6,888 nt of DNA from an uncultured Clostridia bacterium (GTDB lineage: Bacteria; Bacillota; Clostridia; UBA1381). The translations under genes and the position numbers were made by a program. Each line of letters starts with the position of its first letter. Positions within the stretch are counted from its first letter, which is position 1. The stretch is from positions 1 to 6,888 of the forward strand of contig CALXSW010000246.1 in NCBI GenBank assembly GCA_944391255.1, in the 5' to 3' direction. This document shows, piece by piece, positions 5,947-6,888 of this stretch. The notes under the pieces are model-generated. The model worked only from the letters and a program-made list of their open reading frames with translations. It was not told where the DNA came from and did no database searches.

Positions 5947-6831
5947 TCATGCTCTCGGATGAGCGTGTTCGTATACATTTTTAAGCTTTTCATTTATAAA
6001 GCACGAATAGATCTGGGTAGATGCTATATCAGCATGGCCCATCATCGTCTTTATAGATTCAAGATCAGCTCCATTCTCAACGAGATGCGCGGCGAATGAG
6101 TGGCGCAGCGTGTGAGGTGTTATCTCTGTTTCTATGCCGGCGCTGTGCTGATACTGCTTTATTATCTTCCAAAATCCCTGTCTTGATATTCTCGCGCCGG
6201 AGCAGTTTACAAAAAGTGACATTTCTTTTACATCATGAACCATCGCCGGGCGCGCTATATCCATATAAAGCTTAAGCGACTCTACCGCCTTAGAGCCTAT
6301 AGGAACGATCCTTTCGCTCCTGCTGTTGCGGCATCTCACAAAAGCCATCTGTATATTTATATCTGTAATATTTAAACCTATAAGCTCTGAAACCCTTATA
6401 CCTGTAGCATACAGCACCTCAAGCATAGCCTTATCGCGTATACCTTTATTTTCAGATAACTTCGGCTGATCCAGAAGAAGATTCACCTCAACGCTTGAAA
6501 GTATCTTTGGCGGTTTCTTTTCCACATGCGGCGCTGAAAGGTTTTCTGTAGGATCAAATTCAACTATACCATCCTGACGCAAAAATTCATAAAATGAGCG
6601 TATAGACGCAAGACTTCTTGATATTGTAGAAGCGGCTCTTCCATTATTCTTAAGTTCAAGAAGGTATGTCAGAATTGTAGTCTTTGTTGTAGAATTAAGA
6701 TCCGATATGCCCATCCCGCTTAGATATGTAAGATACTGCATCACATCTCTCTTATATGATTCTATTGTATTGATCGTTTTGTGGCATACATTTGTCATAA
6801 AGTCTGTGTATCTTTCAATATACGCAGTCAT
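5947..6831 (-). CDS. xerD: XerD-like site-specific tyrosine recombinase
   Basis: From the ATG at 6829-6831 this is 294 residues; from the GTG at 6841-6843 it is 298, the length of E. coli XerD. Residue numbers use the GTG. The N-terminal SAM-like core-binding domain covers about 6-95 and the catalytic domain about 113-295. Catalytic residues visible are Arg150 (ATGIRVSEL), His244 and Arg247 (HTLRHSFA), His270 (MMGHADI) and the nucleophile Tyr279 (TQIYS). The expected lysine in the usual GKG hairpin is replaced: the segment reads VRCRNSRSERIVP, with Arg172 in the lysine position. XerD with a partner Xer protein resolves chromosome dimers at dif; the lone, non-mobile context fits a housekeeping gene, but a phage-type or other integrase role is possible. 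A GGGGAAAGGG stretch lies upstream of both starts. The frame stays open through 6844-6888 with no earlier start codon, so a start outside the window is not strictly excluded. Confidence 0.85.
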   Translation of the reverse strand: MTAYIERYTDFMTNVCHKTINTIESYKRDVMQYLTYLSGMGISDLNSTTKTTILTYLLELKNNGRAASTISRSLASIRSFYEFLRQDGIVEFDPTENLSAPHVEKKPPKILSSVEVNLLLDQPKLSENKGIRDKAMLEVLYATGIRVSELIGLNITDINIQMAFVRCRNSRSERIVPIGSKAVESLKLYMDIARPAMVHDVKEMSLFVNCSGARISRQGFWKIIKQYQHSAGIETEITPHTLRHSFAAHLVENGADLESIKTMMGHADIASTQIYSCFINEKLKNVYEHAHPRA

Positions 6832-6888
6832 TCTATAATGCACCCTTTCCCCGTTTATTACATTAATTTTTCCAAAATATGTATCTTT

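Noticed and set aside
5947..6888. Integrase of a mobile element at the right edge
   Set aside because: The protein has XerD length and layout; no direct repeats, tRNA gene, excisionase or phage gene is visible nearby.

Overview
The window looks like an ordinary chromosomal stretch from a low- to mid-GC Gram-positive bacterium, most likely a gut-type member of the Clostridia. The evidence is A+T-rich intergenic DNA with strong sigma-A type promoters, AGGAGG-like ribosome binding sites, rho-independent terminators, and proteins that resemble clostridial members of their families. The exact genus cannot be read from the sequence.

Layout from left to right. (1) Positions 1-113, minus strand: the first 37 codons of a PP-loop ATPase of the TtcA (tRNA 2-thiocytidine synthesis) type, running off the left edge. 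It is preceded by a leader of about 150 nt with a strong imperfect inverted repeat (134-238) and a good promoter (271-299). (2) 489-2222, plus strand: a complete alpha-phosphoglucomutase/phosphomannomutase (PgcA type) with its own promoter. (3) A perfect 12-bp GC-plus-A/T hairpin (2233-2260) between convergent genes, which can terminate both. (4) 2259-3737, minus strand: a complete L-arabinose isomerase (AraA). (5) 3860-5656, minus strand: a Na+/phosphate symporter-family protein with a C-terminal PhoU-like region, with a near-consensus promoter and a repeat-bearing leader. (6) 5947-6831, minus strand: a XerD-like tyrosine recombinase followed by a strong terminator.

The genes do not form one obvious pathway. 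Phosphoglucomutase and arabinose isomerase both serve carbohydrate metabolism but are transcribed convergently. AraA stands without araB or araD in this window. The Na/Pi-PhoU gene and araA are co-oriented, 122 bp apart; araA has its own probable promoter and an upstream region rich in TATCAAAA half-sites. XerD is separated from the transporter gene by a terminator.

I found no mobile element, CRISPR array, tRNA or rRNA, and no clearly new system. The points most worth checking are a substitution at the expected catalytic lysine of the XerD-like protein, the structured leader of the PP-loop gene, a TTTGCGAAA motif shared by the leaders of the PP-loop gene and the Na/Pi gene, and the possible operator array upstream of araA.
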